Below, piece by piece: positions 32,647 to 42,725 of a stretch of 64,000 nt of DNA. A model generated the notes under the pieces. It did not search any database. It saw nothing but the letters and a program-made list of their open reading frames with translations, and was not told the origin of the DNA. The position numbers and the translations under genes are program-made. Origin of the DNA: Pyropia haitanensis (Eukaryota > Rhodophyta > Bangiophyceae > Bangiales > Bangiaceae); NCBI GenBank assembly GCA_008729055.1, contig SDUX01000007.1, forward strand, positions 6,767,240-6,831,239, given 5' to 3'. Positions within the stretch are counted from its first letter, which is position 1, and each line of letters begins with the position of its first letter.

Positions 32647-33728
32647 GGCGGGGGTTCGCCCTGCCCACACCACGGACGTCGGGCCTGGTGGCTCACGTGC
32701 GGCCATCCGCGGGCCTTGACCGCTGTTTCTTTCCTGCTCTCCTTTCAATCACCCCTTGTCATGTCCAGCACTTGCCTGCTCCAGGTATCGTAAATAGTTG
32801 TTCTTTCCTATCCACCCTCTCCAACTTCCCGCACGCCCTACCCTGCTGTTGAGTCGTCTCTCACCAGACACCTCACAGTGGACCTCCACACCAAAAGCGG
32901 GACGCGGGAGTGTGCAAACCGACGCCCGTCACCCCGACCCCTTCCGTACAGCCCGCCTCGCGCCACGCACCGTTACGCATGATGGTCCAATGGCCCCGCA
33001 CACCGGCCCCAAGCGCCCCGCAAACGGCGCGTCGGCAAGCCTCGTGGCGGTCACACCGAGGGCGGTGGCGACATTCCGCCCAGAGGCCGCACCGCGGCAC
33101 GTCTTGCTGCCTCGGGAACGCTACCCGTACCCATCCACTGCCCACCACCCCCCTCCTCCGGTAGATCACAACGCCACGTCAGGAAATCGTACCGACCAGG
33201 GGGGGAGCGCTCTGCCGTCCCCACCGTCCGTCGCCACTGCTGGCGGTGCCGGCGAGCGCAAAACGGAAGCAGCCCACGCAGAGGCTCACCAAAGACACCG
33301 ATAGCAGCAAGCGAGAGAGCAGCTGCCGCAGAACGAGCGACAGGTGCGGGTGGAGGCGGCAGCGGCGGCGGCGGCGGCGGCGGCGGCGGAGGCGGTGGCG
33401 ATGAGCGGTGGCGGTGGCGGCGGCGGCGATAAGCAAAAGGGAGGGACGCCGCGGCAGCGGTGGAGAAGACGCCCGTGTTCCCCCAGGTCCGCCCTCTGTC
33501 CTCCGACGAGTACAAGGGGGTGGCAGCTGGCGCAAAAAGGCCTTCCGCTGCCGCCATGACCGCAGCGGCGGGCGTCTGGCCACGAGGCAACCGACACGCA
33601 AACGTGTCCGACCCCCCCCACCGAGCAAACGTCGCCACTGGATAGAGGCCCCCGCCGCCAGGCACCCCATCCAGGGTGTAACGCCGAGGGTGGCACCCTA
33701 CGGGTGCGTGGCGGGCGTAATCTCGGCG
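32647..33728. other. Convergent intergenic region
   Basis: Mixed composition, with a GGC microsatellite at 33356-33430 and a T-rich piece at 32720-32850 that may be Mpv17 3' UTR. Several short ORFs, none with domains. Confidence 0.5.
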
Positions 33729-34568
33729 TCAGCGTAGAAAATAGGCGGCAAAAAAGAGGACTGCCACCACTGCCACGACCAGGATGATGAGATGGGAGGC
33801 ACTGCCCCCGTCGGCGAGGCCCTTGAGCCGCCCCATCGTCGACCGCAGCACCCCGCCGGCGCTGTCAAAGCCGGTGCTCATCGAGTCGAGCATCGCGTTT
33901 TGGGCCGTCACCTCTGACCCAATCTGGATGGCCACCTGCGCAGCGGAGCCCACGCGGGAAAGGCACGGGGATAGGGGTAAGAAGCAAAAAAAGAGGCACC
34001 AGGAGACGCACAGACCAACCAGACCACGCCGCGAGGTCCGCTCCAAAAGCAAAATGCAGCAGCCGCGTCAGCCCCCAAGGCCTCACCGCGTGCGGCTCCC
34101 CGCACCCGTGCTGAGGGTCCGCATGCGCACCCGCCCCACGCCCACTCCCCATGCGCCACCCCCACTTCCCCACCCCGCTTCCCCGCCCCTTCTCCCTGCC
34201 CGTCGGCACGAGTGCGGCGTCACCACAAGGGCACAAAGGGGCCTCCACAAAGACGTACCTCTTTGAGCGCCTGCACCCCCCCCGTCAGCCGGTCCACCCG
34301 TGCATCATTGTCCTGCTCCATCTGCTCCGTCACGGCGCTGCCGCCGCCGCTGCCGCCGCCGCCGCCCCCCCTGTGCCTGCCGCGAGGGGGTACCGTCCGC
34401 CCCCCGCCAGCGGCCGCCCCCCCGGCCCGACGCCGCCACCGGCACTGCCACCACCCCCCCCCCAACGCCAGACGCAGAAGAGCTGTTGCCAAACAGGAGG
34501 GCCCGTCGGCTCTCATCCGTCCCCGACCGGTGGGTCGCGGTCGTCACGCCGGGCCGGACATAGGCCAT
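33729..34568 (-). CDS. Bet1-like Qc-SNARE, two exons
   Basis: On the minus strand exon 1 is 34568-34259 and exon 2 is 33935-33729; the 323-bp intron begins GTACGT and ends GCGCAG. The ATG at 34568 (MAYVRPGVTTATH) follows a long pyrimidine leader. Exon 1 ends MEQDNDARVDRLTGGVQALK plus E, and exon 2 continues VAIQIGSEVTAQNAMLDSMS, FDSAGGVLRSTMGRLKGLAD and a C-terminal anchor (HLIILVVAVVAVLFFAAYFL plus R). This is the single SNARE motif and tail anchor of Bet1 proteins, which act in ER-Golgi vesicle fusion. Exon 1 needs a one-base shift in a C run (about 34413-34470). The product is about 170 residues, longer than usual because of a Pro/Ala/Gly insert. Confidence 0.85.
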
Positions 34569-35669
34569 GACGGGGGAACCAAGGGATGAGGGAGCGGGAA
34601 AGAGGGGTGTGGACAGGGACAGAGCCGGGATGCGAGGGGTGACGGAGAAGAGTGAGGGTGCGCCCAGAGGAGGACGTTGACGAGGAAGCCTGGACCAGCT
34701 CTCCCAGCCAATGAGCACGGGAAGGGCAGCGGGAGACGGCGCCGAGCGTAGTGCAGAAAGCGGGCGCCGCGCCCAGGCAGGTGGCCAGCGGTTAGGATAA
34801 CGCGATGCTGCTGAGGCAAACAAAAAGAAGTACGGATGCCAGTGGGTCCCAGAGACGCGCTGAGCAACGACGAGTGGTGCCGGCGACGCGGTGGGCGGAG
34901 GGGGTTGCTGGTCCGGCCTGGGGAGGATGACGGGGGTGCGTCAAGGGACGGTGCGACCTGTGCGGTGCCGGGCGACAGGCGCGCTGCGTTGCGGGTGTCG
35001 GCAGCATTGCGTCTGAGGAGACCGTGGGCACCACCCCCCGGCCGGTGGCCACGTGTGTCAATTCAATCCCGCGGCATTCGGTGTCCAATCGAATGACTCA
35101 GCAATTGAAGTAGCTCCGCTGTTGAGATGGATTCGAAATGAGATGAGTGAATTTTCGTTGCACACCCTTCATATCAACAAGTGTCGGACTGCGACCAAGC
35201 AGCCGTCACAAGGGACTTGGACTTGACGTCAGGGATTTCACTGGATCAGCGTGCAGTACGACTGTACGGGCGGCTGCGTGACCATGTCATGGTCACGCAC
35301 CACAGCCACCCCGTACAGTCTCGTCCCTGCCGGTGCCGACCCCCCATGCAGGCCGTCCCCTGCGAGGCGGGCGGGCGGCTATCCCCGCGGGTGACCGGGT
35401 GGCGACCGTCGCGTGGCGACGGCTCCCTTCCGGGGGCCACCCCTTTGGCAGCTCGTCCAAGGCGGCTGGCCGGGACGAAAGTGGCGGTGGCGGCGGCGAC
35501 GGCGGCCGCCGCCGGCACCCGCGACGGACCGACGTGGCAGCCACGGAACGGCCGCGGGGCTGTGGGCCGGCTGCAGGGCGGGGTGCTGCGGCGGGCCAGC
35601 CAGCCAGCAGTCTGCAGCGCACGTCGCCGGTGGGCGGCCGGCAAGAGCAGGAGGAGCCCAGCTAGCTTG

Positions 35670-35700
<31 letters not shown>

Positions 35701-36330
35701 ATGGCATGGAGGGTGGACGGGACCGCCGGGACAGACGCCACTTCCCCGCGTGGATCGCCCACGGGTGGCAGTTGGCGTGTGACCCGCCGCCGCTCCAGGC
35801 CACGACCAACGTGGAGCGACGGGGACCCGCCAGCGTGGCCGTCCGTGGCGCGCGTGGCCCCGTCGCTCGGCGCCACGGCCACGGACCAACCTGTTTGCGC
35901 GCCCACCCCCACGCCCCGCCCCCCTACGAGGGGCTATCGCCGCTGCCGGCGGCCGCTGCTTCTCGCCGTCCGCCCCCTCTCCGGCCCCTTCACACACGGA
36001 GCGCCCATGGCGGGGGCGGCGGCGTCTCCCAAGGCCAACCCAGCATCCCGCCTGTCCCTGCGTCGGCGCGCCGCCAACAGCTGGGAGGCGCTACTGTAGT
36101 GGCTGCCACCGCGCCGGGATGGTCGCGACGCCGCTGCCACCGGTTTAAGGGGGATGGCGGGGGGGGCGCCACCGCGGCTGCATGGTGGTGGAGGCGGCGG
36201 CACCTCGCCGGGCCGCTCCCATGAGTTGTCCCCCCTCAAAGGTGGCGCTCCCTCGCCCAGCCATCCTCTGGGCCTGAGAGCGGGGGCGGTGGTGTTGGTG
36301 TCTGCTTGAGGGTAGCAGCGGCCAGCGCAC
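34569..36330. other. Intergenic region with hairpin and G29 run
   Basis: The right-hand part upstream of the Bet1 ATG is its pyrimidine leader (34569-34640, minus strand). The stretch 35090-35250 is AT-richer. A 61-bp inverted repeat lies at 35260-35320 and a 29-base G run at 35672-35700. Long overlapping ORFs at 35180-36220 on both strands lack motifs. No gene can be supported. Confidence 0.4.
35260..35320. repeat. 61-bp two-step inverted repeat
   Basis: The outer arms GACTGTACGGG (35260-35270) and CCCGTACAGTC (35310-35320) are perfect complements. The inner arms TGCGTGACCATG and CATGGTCACGCA around a single T (35275-35299) are also perfect. The spacers between inner and outer arms are 4 and 10 nt, so the predicted stem has an asymmetric internal loop. 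Confidence 0.9.
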
Positions 36331-36513
36331 ATGGTCATCGCGGTGGCCAGGCCGTCCGCGTGGCTTAGCGAGCGGCCGGGCCAGCAGGGGGCGGGTGCGC
36401 CGGTGGCCGTGCCGGGCCTGGCCCTCCGCGTCGACGGCGCGGGCGAGGCGGACGAGCGGAGCTTGCGGCAGCTCCGGTGGGCCGCCGCGCTCCTCGACGA
36501 GCTGCACGTCGAA
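36331..36513 (+). CDS. Possible orphan coding segment, unrecognised
   Basis: Starting at an ATG at 36331, about 60 codons have nearly exclusively G or C in third position and a balanced composition: VARPSAWLSERPGQQG, then PVAVPGLALRVDGAGEADER and LRQLRWAAALLDELHVE. Coding character ends at an A-rich stretch (36511-36530, AAAAAAAACC). The antisense frame is Ser/Cys/Arg-rich, like a shadow. I cannot find flanking exons or a family. It may be an exon, a gene remnant or chance. Confidence 0.25.
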
Positions 36514-36832
36514 AAAAAACCAAAAAAAAAACGCACACCCGCGGGCAGCTCCGCCATGCCCGCCGCCCCACGTCCACCCCGCAAACAGACGACAAACGAA
36601 AACCCCCAAACCGTGGCGGCCCCGCGCGCGCAGGCGCACGCGCCGACCGCCCATCAACGCAGGCAGCGCCCCCCACCCCGCGCCGGCCCACGCCGTCGGC
36701 GCGCGCCGCGGCGGCGGGGCCGCGCCACCCACGCCGCGGGCGGCGCGGCCATCCCCCCCCAAATCCGCACCCCCCCCCCCCCCCCCCCCCTCCACTGTGC
36801 CCCCACCGCTGGTCCACCCCCCCCACGTGGCA

Positions 36833-39318
36833 CTACTTGGCCTTTGCTGCGACAGCCGCCCCCGCCTTGGCCGCCTCGGCCGTTGCCGGCGCGGCCGCGT
36901 CGCCCCCATCACCCCCCTTGGCCGTCTCCCCCCCCCCCCTTGGTCGCCTCCTTGGTCGCATCCCCCCCCCCTTGGTCGCTTCCCCCCCCCCCTTGGTCGC
37001 CTCCCCCCCCCCCTTGGCGGTCGCCGCCTTGGTCACCGCCCCCTCCGCCACGGGCGCCTCCTCCGGGTCCCCCCCCCGGCGCACCCCCCCCACCCCCGCC
37101 CCCACGCCGCCTCCCGCGCCGCCCGCTTTGCCGCCGCCACCTCCTCCTTGGCCCGCGCCTTGGCCTCCTTTGCCGCCGCCGCCTGCGCGTCGCGCTCGGC
37201 GGTGAGCTGGTCCACCCGGCCCTGCAGCGCCGCCCGCTCCGCCGTTGCCTTGGCCGCCGCCGCCGCCGCGTCGGCGGCCGCCGTGTCCACCCGCCGCCGC
37301 GACGCGGCGAGCGCCGCGTCCCGCGCCGCCACCGTGTCGGCGGCCGCCGCCTCCGCCGCCCGCACCCGCCCCGCCGCGTCCGCGGCGGCCGCCGCCGCCC
37401 GCTCCGCCGCTGCCCGCTCCGCCGCCGCCACCCGCGCCTGCGCGTCGGTGCGCACCGACGCGACCTCCGCCGCCGCCGACGCGGCCGCGTCCCGCGCGGC
37501 CGCGTCGGCCGCGGCGAGCCGTGACGCCGCATCGGTGCGCGCGGCGGCGAGCTCCGCCGCCGCCGCCGCCGCCGCCTCGTCCGCCGCGGCGTGCGCGTCG
37601 GCGAGCGCCGACGCCGCCCGCGCCGCCTGCTCCGCCTCGGCCGCCGCCACCCGCCGGTCCGCCGCGTCGCGTGCCGCCGCGGCGGCCGCCTTGGCCTCCC
37701 CCGCCGTCTTGTTGGCGTCTGCCGCGGCGGCCCGGGCGGCCGCCTCGGCATCCCGTGCGGTTACCAGCTGCCGGCCCAGCGCCTCGACGGCGTCGGCGTA
37801 GCGCGCCTCGGCCGCTTCGGCCGCCTCGGTGCGCGCTTCCAGCGCCTGCCGGTCGGGGACGGCGGCCGCTTCGGCGCGCACGTCGGCAAGGTCCGCGGCG
37901 AGCGCCGCCACCTCGGTCCGTGCCGCCCGCAGCGCCGCTTCCGCCGCCGCCCGGGACGCCGCGGCCGCGTCCTTGGCCGCCGCCAGGCGCTCGGTGAGCG
38001 CGGCGGCCTCGGCGCGCGCGAGCGCCGCGTCACCCGCCGCAGCGTCGGCGCGGGACCGTAGCGACGCGGCGACCGCCCGCAGGCTGTCGTCTTCGTCGGC
38101 CAGGCGCGTCGACACGCCCGCCACGGCGAGCGGCGAGCCGTCCCGCGCATCGATGAGCGTCACCGCGTCCCAGCCGAGGGGGTGGGCGGCGGCGTAGGCG
38201 GCCACGGCAAACGCGCGGGCGTCGTCGGGGGAGAGGCGGGAAAAGGCGGCGCCGGCCACGTCGACGCAGACGGTGGGGGTGGCCGCGGCAGCGGGGGCCA
38301 TCGCCGAGCCCCCGCTGGTGGCTCCCGCGATGGCTGCCGCGGCGGCCGACAGCCGCCGCCGGCGGGGTGGGGGCGTGTCGCGGCCCATCCGCGTGCGCGG
38401 TCGCTTGCGGAGGGGCGGCGTCGTGGCGGCAGGCGGCGGCGCGGCGGCCGCCGCCGACGCCGCTGTGGCCAACCCAGACGCCGCCGCTGCGGCTGCCGCC
38501 CGCCGAGACTCGGCCGCGGCGATCGCGCGGGCGGCGGTCGCCGCCGCCGCGGCGCGGAGGCGCAGCAGCGCCTCGGCGGCGGCGGCGTCTGCTGCGGTGG
38601 GGCCGGCAGCCGCCGCCGTGTCGACGGCGGTAGGGGCAGTCGCGGGGTGGGCGGCGGCAACGGTGGGGGGAGGGGACGCCCCGACAGCGACGCTGGACGG
38701 CCCCGCGTCACAAGGGAGCAGACGCAGCGGGTCGGCCGGCCGAGGCGGCGAGGCCGCGGCGGTCGCGCCGGCCGCTGGCGCTGCCGTCCCCGCCGTCACG
38801 GCGTCCATGGCCAAGGCCGCGGCCGCTGGCGCAGGCGGCAAGGGCATCGCGGCCGCCACCGGCCCGGCCGGCGCCACCGGCTTGGCCGCCGGCGCCTCGG
38901 GGGCACTGGCGCCGTCCACCGCCTGCGGCGGCCCCGCAAACACCTGCCGCCGCAACAGCAGCGACCGCAACGGCGGCGGCGGCGGCGGCGGCGGCGCATC
39001 CCCACCGCTGCCGCTGTCGGTGCGCGCCGGCATAGCGGGGAGGTCGTCGTCGTCGTCACAGGCGGCCAACTGGAAGGTCAGCGTGTCGCCCTCGTCGCTG
39101 CTGCCGCAAGCGGCAAATGGGGGGGTGCCCGCTGCCGGGTCGTTGGCCGCGTCGGCGACGGCGACGGCGGTCGGTGTGCCGGTGGGCAGCCCGGCCGCCG
39201 CGGCGGCCGGTGCCTCGCTCGCCGTCCCGTCCAGGGCCGAGCTCGCATCAGCGTCTGCGGGAAGCGGCAACACCGCCGGTGCGGTCGACCCGCGGCGTGC
39301 TCCATCACAGCCGCGCAC
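36833..39318 (-). CDS. Ala-rich coiled-coil protein with basic nuclear-type signals, start unresolved
   Basis: A frame of about 760 codons runs to 37033 and then, after shifts in C runs (36930-37100), ends ATAEAAKAGAAVAAKAK at 36833. It opens at 39318 with no ATG; the first in-frame ATG is at 39033 (MPARTDSGSGG), so an upstream exon or another frame may supply the start. Features in order: an acidic stretch DEGDTLTFQLAACDDDDDLP, basic patches KRPRTRMGR and PPRRRRLS (nuclear-signal-like), a short globular stretch (RLSPDDARAFAVAAYAAAHP and LGWDAVTLIDARDGSPLAVA), then about 330 residues of Ala/Glu/Arg heptad-like helix. The C-terminus has Lys-Gly repeats (EATKGGG). No family was recognised. It lies downstream, on the same strand, of the kinesin fragment. 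Confidence 0.5.
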
Positions 39319-39876
39319 GCGCGTAGAGGAGGGACAGCCGCAGGCGCTCAGCTGCCTTCACTGTCACAGGCAGCCGCCGACAACGGGGAGTCGCTGCCGC
39401 GGCAGCTGATGGCGGCCGAGCGGCTGTCGCCGGCCTCCAAACCTGGCTCCATAACAGCGGTGGGAGCAACAGCCGCCGACGATGGCGCCGGACCACGACG
39501 GCGCGCCGTGGCCAAGCGGCCCGCCCCACCAGAACCACGGATGCGCTCACTGGCGACAAGACGCCCCCCGCCGTCGCCGTAGACCGCCCCCTCTCCAATG
39601 GAGACCGCAGCGTCACGCTGCGCGGCAGACCGCGTGCGCGACGCGCGCATGCGCCCGCCGTTGCGGTCACCGCGGGAGCGCGGGCGGCCGCGCTCAGCCG
39701 AGCGCCGCCGCTGCCGCGGCGGCGACACGCACGGCCCGTCGGTGGTCCCGCTGCGGTCGAGGCAAACGCGGCCACGGGGGCGGGGGGGGCGGGGGGGGCG
39801 GCCGGCCAGGGCGTGCGCATGGCGCGGGGCAGGCGACCGTCTTGCCGGGCGCGGGGGTGAGGGGGGGGGGGGGGGG

Positions 39877-39954
39877 GAAGAAACAGACGAATAGAAAGGG
39901 AGGGGAAGAAACAGACGAATAGAAAGGGAGGGGAAGAAACAGACGAATAGGGGG
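39877..39954. repeat. 28-bp tandem repeat, about 2.8 copies
   Basis: The unit GAAGAAACAGACGAATAG plus a purine tail starts at 39877, 39905 and 39933. The first two copies are identical; the third diverges after GAATAG. Confidence 0.9.
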
Positions 39955-40314
39955 AGGGGGGGGTAGGACGGGCGTGGCCGCGTGGGTCGCAGCGGGCTGG
40001 AAGGACGCGGCGGTGCCGCCGCAGCTGCGGGGCGTCCACGGTGACCCGGCAGTCGCCGGCGTGCCGCGNGACGCGCCGGCGGACGGAGCGGGCGCCGACT
40101 CGCCGCGCGGCTGGTGGCGCGAAAACGGCCACAGCCGGGCCCGCGGTGCGTCGGAGCCTGGCCGGGTGGCCGCGCTAGTTTTTTTTATGGACGCCCGAAT
40201 CGACGAGGCAGCGCGCCCGCCAGTCGGTGCACCGCCGGCCCCCCCCCCCCCCCCCCCCAGTACGGCGCCCCCCCGCGTGACAAATTGTGGCCGCCAGGGC
40301 GTTGTCCGGGGCCG

Positions 40315-40349
40315 CCCCCCCCCCCCCCCCCGGGGGGGGGGGGGGGGGG
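40315..40349. repeat. Poly-C followed directly by poly-G
   Basis: About 17 C (40315-40331) abut about 18 G (40332-40349), a perfect inverted repeat. G-rich DNA continues to the right and again at 40490-40600. Confidence 0.85.
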
Positions 40350-40689
40350 AGGTGGGGGGGGGCGGGGTTGGTGCCTTCTGAGAGCACGGCAGGCCGGACG
40401 CCAGCGTCACGCCCGTCGAAGCACGTCTTGCAGCCTACTACCACAGGAAAAAAGCGCCAGCCTCCACGTGATGAAAACGAGGGGAAAGGGGGGGGCGGGG
40501 GGGTAGGGGGGGGGGGGGCGCGGGGTCGGGGGGGGGGGGGGGGGGCGGGGCGGGGGGGGGGGGGGTGGGGTGCGGGGGGGGTGGTGGACACTCTCGCCGG
40601 CCATCGGTGTCGTTCACTCGTACTCCCATCGAAGTGAGGCACAAACGAAAATATGATCAATCTACCTAGAGGCCGATCCCTCCTACATA

Positions 40690-41570
40690 CTACCACGAGA
40701 TGAGCTCCTCACCCCAGCCAGGACGCCCCTGGGGGTTAGTCCTTACCGTCGGCCCCTCGCTCTCTCGACTCACCCTATCGTAATACCAATAATCAGTAGA
40801 AAACTCCCGCCCCCCCTCCAAACGGTGCTCCCACAGCCATCTAGCCAAATGATTGGCCCGAGACTCAAACGCCGGAGGGACGTACGTCGTCCCAACCACA
40901 AAGGCGTCTGGGTTAAACCTAATCAAGCGCAACGCCGGCTTAGCGTAGTTCTCAAATGAGGCTCGCATCACCACCTCCCTGGAGATCTCAGACTCACGTG
41001 GATACAGACGGTGAGCTGATTCGTCCACCTCCAAAATAAACCAACCCCCCCGAACAGCCAACACAAAATCCGCACGCAAAGCCCCCCCACGCTCCTGGAA
41101 CGACCATTGGGCTCGGTAAGTCCCAACTTCGGGGTGGCCGGTCCACGAAGTCATGGGCCGCCACCCCGCCGACTCCAAAAACGATTTTACCTTGACTCGA
41201 AGCCATTCTTGAAAACCAACCCGTGGGCTTCGCGCTCGTGCGTCATCCGCGCGGATCGGCCCTTGTAGCGCCGGGGGCACTGAGTACAGCGCTCAGCCCC
41301 CGTCCGGATGGCCTCTTGGTGAGCCGCGACCGCCCCGGCGTCGGGCGCGGTGCGGGCGACCGTGGCGGGCGCGCCACAGAGGGCCACCGCCGCCGCCACG
41401 GCTGCAGCCAACGACGCCTCCTCGTCGATGGCGTGCGACCCCTCCGTAGCGCGGCCGCCGGCGTCCGCATCAGTCGTCCGCCGGGAGCGCATGGCCGCCA
41501 TATTCCGACGAACCTGCTCACGGCGCCGAGCCAGCTTCTCCTCCGGCGTCAGGTTCAGCTTCTTGCCCAT
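40690..41570 (-). CDS. C2H2-finger and PD-(D/E)XK-like nuclease protein, one frame break
   Basis: The ATG at 41570 gives MGKKLNLTPEEKLARRREQV, a basic helical N-terminus. A zinc finger C-x2-C-x12-H-x4-H (CTQCPRRYKGRSARMTHERE plus AH) lies at about 41228-41295. The frame then breaks between 41190 and 41225, not in a long homopolymer, and resumes as GFQEWLRVKVKSFLESAGWR, LRADFVLAVRGGWFILEVDE, SAHRLYPRESEISREVVMRA and ALRLIRFNPDAF. The D...E-V-D-E-x-x-H pattern followed by a basic helix and I-R-F-N-P-D fits restriction-like nucleases related to Vsr/DUF559 that occur in algal and giant-virus genomes. The C-terminus is WEHRLEGG and YWYYDRVSRESEG. Base composition is closer to 50-55% GC, unlike neighbours, suggesting transfer or mobility. 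Activity is inference. Confidence 0.6.
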
Positions 41571-41996
41571 AATGGCGTCGGCGTGTGGCGGGGTATAGGG
41601 CGGGGGGTGGGGGGCGGAGCAGGTCGTGGGTGGGTCCAGAGGTAAAAGGGGAGGTACTGGGGTGGTGGGGAGGCCGTGGTGGGAGCTGTGGACGGTTGCC
41701 GACTCAGTGGTGGGGGTCTGGGGGGGCGGCAAGCGCCTTTTTTATACGAAAAAATTTTTTCCTTGCCTTCCTCGGCGCCGTTTGTCCGCCTACCGGGCCA
41801 ATACATGAATATTTGTAACTCTTTTCATCTTCTATGCGTGGCTTCATCAGTTTCGAGTACCCAATGACTTCTGTCATCACCATTCCATGGTTCTGCCTCA
41901 TTGTTCCAAAGAACAGATCGAACAGATGTAGTTGGTTGTTCAAAACTGACACGGTATGGTAATTTCAGGGTTGAAAATTTGACATGATTGGAGGTT
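41571..41996. other. 5' flank of the nuclease gene and AT-rich junction
   Basis: The stretch 41571-41735 is C/T-rich on the minus strand, the nuclease leader. The stretch 41740-41996 is the most AT-rich part of the window (for example TTTTTTATACGAAAAAATTT) and ends abruptly at the kinesin fragment. The kinesin frame remains open through it without motor motifs. No terminal inverted repeats or target duplication were found by eye. Confidence 0.5.
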
Positions 41997-42476
41997 TTCA
42001 GGAGGAGCTCGTCGGCAGCCGCCGCCGTCGCGGCGGCCGCAAAAAGCCCCTTGATGACCCCCCCCCACGAGCCCCCCGTTGGTGGCACCGCCACCCCCAT
42101 CCTCCCCGTCCCCCCCCCCCCCACCCCCCCATCAACGCGGTCGTCTTGCCCGACCCGCTCGCCCCCACCGCCAGCACCGTCGCGTCGGCCCCCCCCGCAA
42201 CAGCCGCCACCGCCGGCGCACCCGCCGCCGCGTACAGCGCCGCCGTGCCGCCCGTAATGACCGCGTCGACGGCGTGGCGGCGGCCCGCCGCGGCGGCCGC
42301 CGCCGCCGCCGCCGCGACGCGGCCGCCGAGACCGGTGGCGGTGGGCCTGAGGGGGGGGGGGGCGGCGGCAGCCACACCACCGGCGCGCCGCCGTTGGGGG
42401 GGGGGCGCTCAATGCGCAGCGGTGGGTCGGCGGGGTGCGGGTGGGGGTGCACCCGCACGACGGCGGTGACCGCCAT
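41997..42476 (-). pseudogene. Kinesin motor domain, N-terminal fragment truncated at an AT-rich island
   Basis: The ATG at 42476 starts MAVTAVVRVHPHPHPADPPL, a kinesin beta-1 strand. After a frame shift in a G run (about 42350-42362) comes VDAVITGGTAALYAAAGAPA and GGADATVLAVGASGSGKTTA plus LMG, the kinesin P-loop (about 42137-42165). After a shift in a C run (about 42113-42130), GGVIKGLFAAAATAAAADEL matches the GIIPRA...LF helix. At about 41997 the motor stops and AT-rich sequence begins; the Switch I, Switch II and neck motifs are absent. A roughly 170-bp pyrimidine leader (42555-42725) supports the start. Possible explanations are an insertion, a rearrangement or an undetected intron; no GTRCGT donor occurs at the junction. 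Confidence 0.6.
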
Positions 42477-42554
42477 GGGGGGGGGGGGGGGGGCATCGTG
42501 CGCCGCCCCGTCGCGGCGGTTGCCCGTAACGGTCCCCGTAACGGTCCCGGGGGG

Positions 42555-42725
42555 TGAGGTGGGGGGGGGGGGGGGGAGAGGGGGAGGAAGAGGAGAGAGC
42601 GAGGGAGGGAGGGAGGAGGGGGGAGGACGAGGAGAGAGTGGGGGGGAGGGGGGAGGGAGGGTGGGGGGGAGGAGGGGGGGGACGAGGGGAGAGTGGGGGG
42701 GAGGGGAGAGGGAGGGAGGCGGGGA
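42555..42725. promoter_or_regulatory. 170-bp polypurine/polypyrimidine tract, leader of the kinesin fragment
   Basis: The plus strand is almost pure purine (G/A), the minus strand C/T. Internal repeats such as GAGAGAGTGGGGGGGAGG near 42631 and a variant near 42684 are spaced about 55 bp apart. It matches in position the C/T-rich leaders before other starts and could form triplex DNA. Confidence 0.6.

Larger units (their letters stand above)
39319..40689. other. Repeat-rich intergenic region with one ambiguous base
   Basis: Contains the 28-bp tandem repeat 39877-39954, an N at 40069, the C/G palindromic run 40315-40349 and a G-rich block at 40490-40600. From about 40600 rightwards the composition becomes AT-richer. 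ORFs at 39340-39730 are open on both strands without a family match. Confidence 0.45.

Noticed and set aside
39348..39728. Open frames on both strands right of the coiled-coil gene
   Set aside because: Neither strand shows a motif or decisive codon bias; left unannotated.
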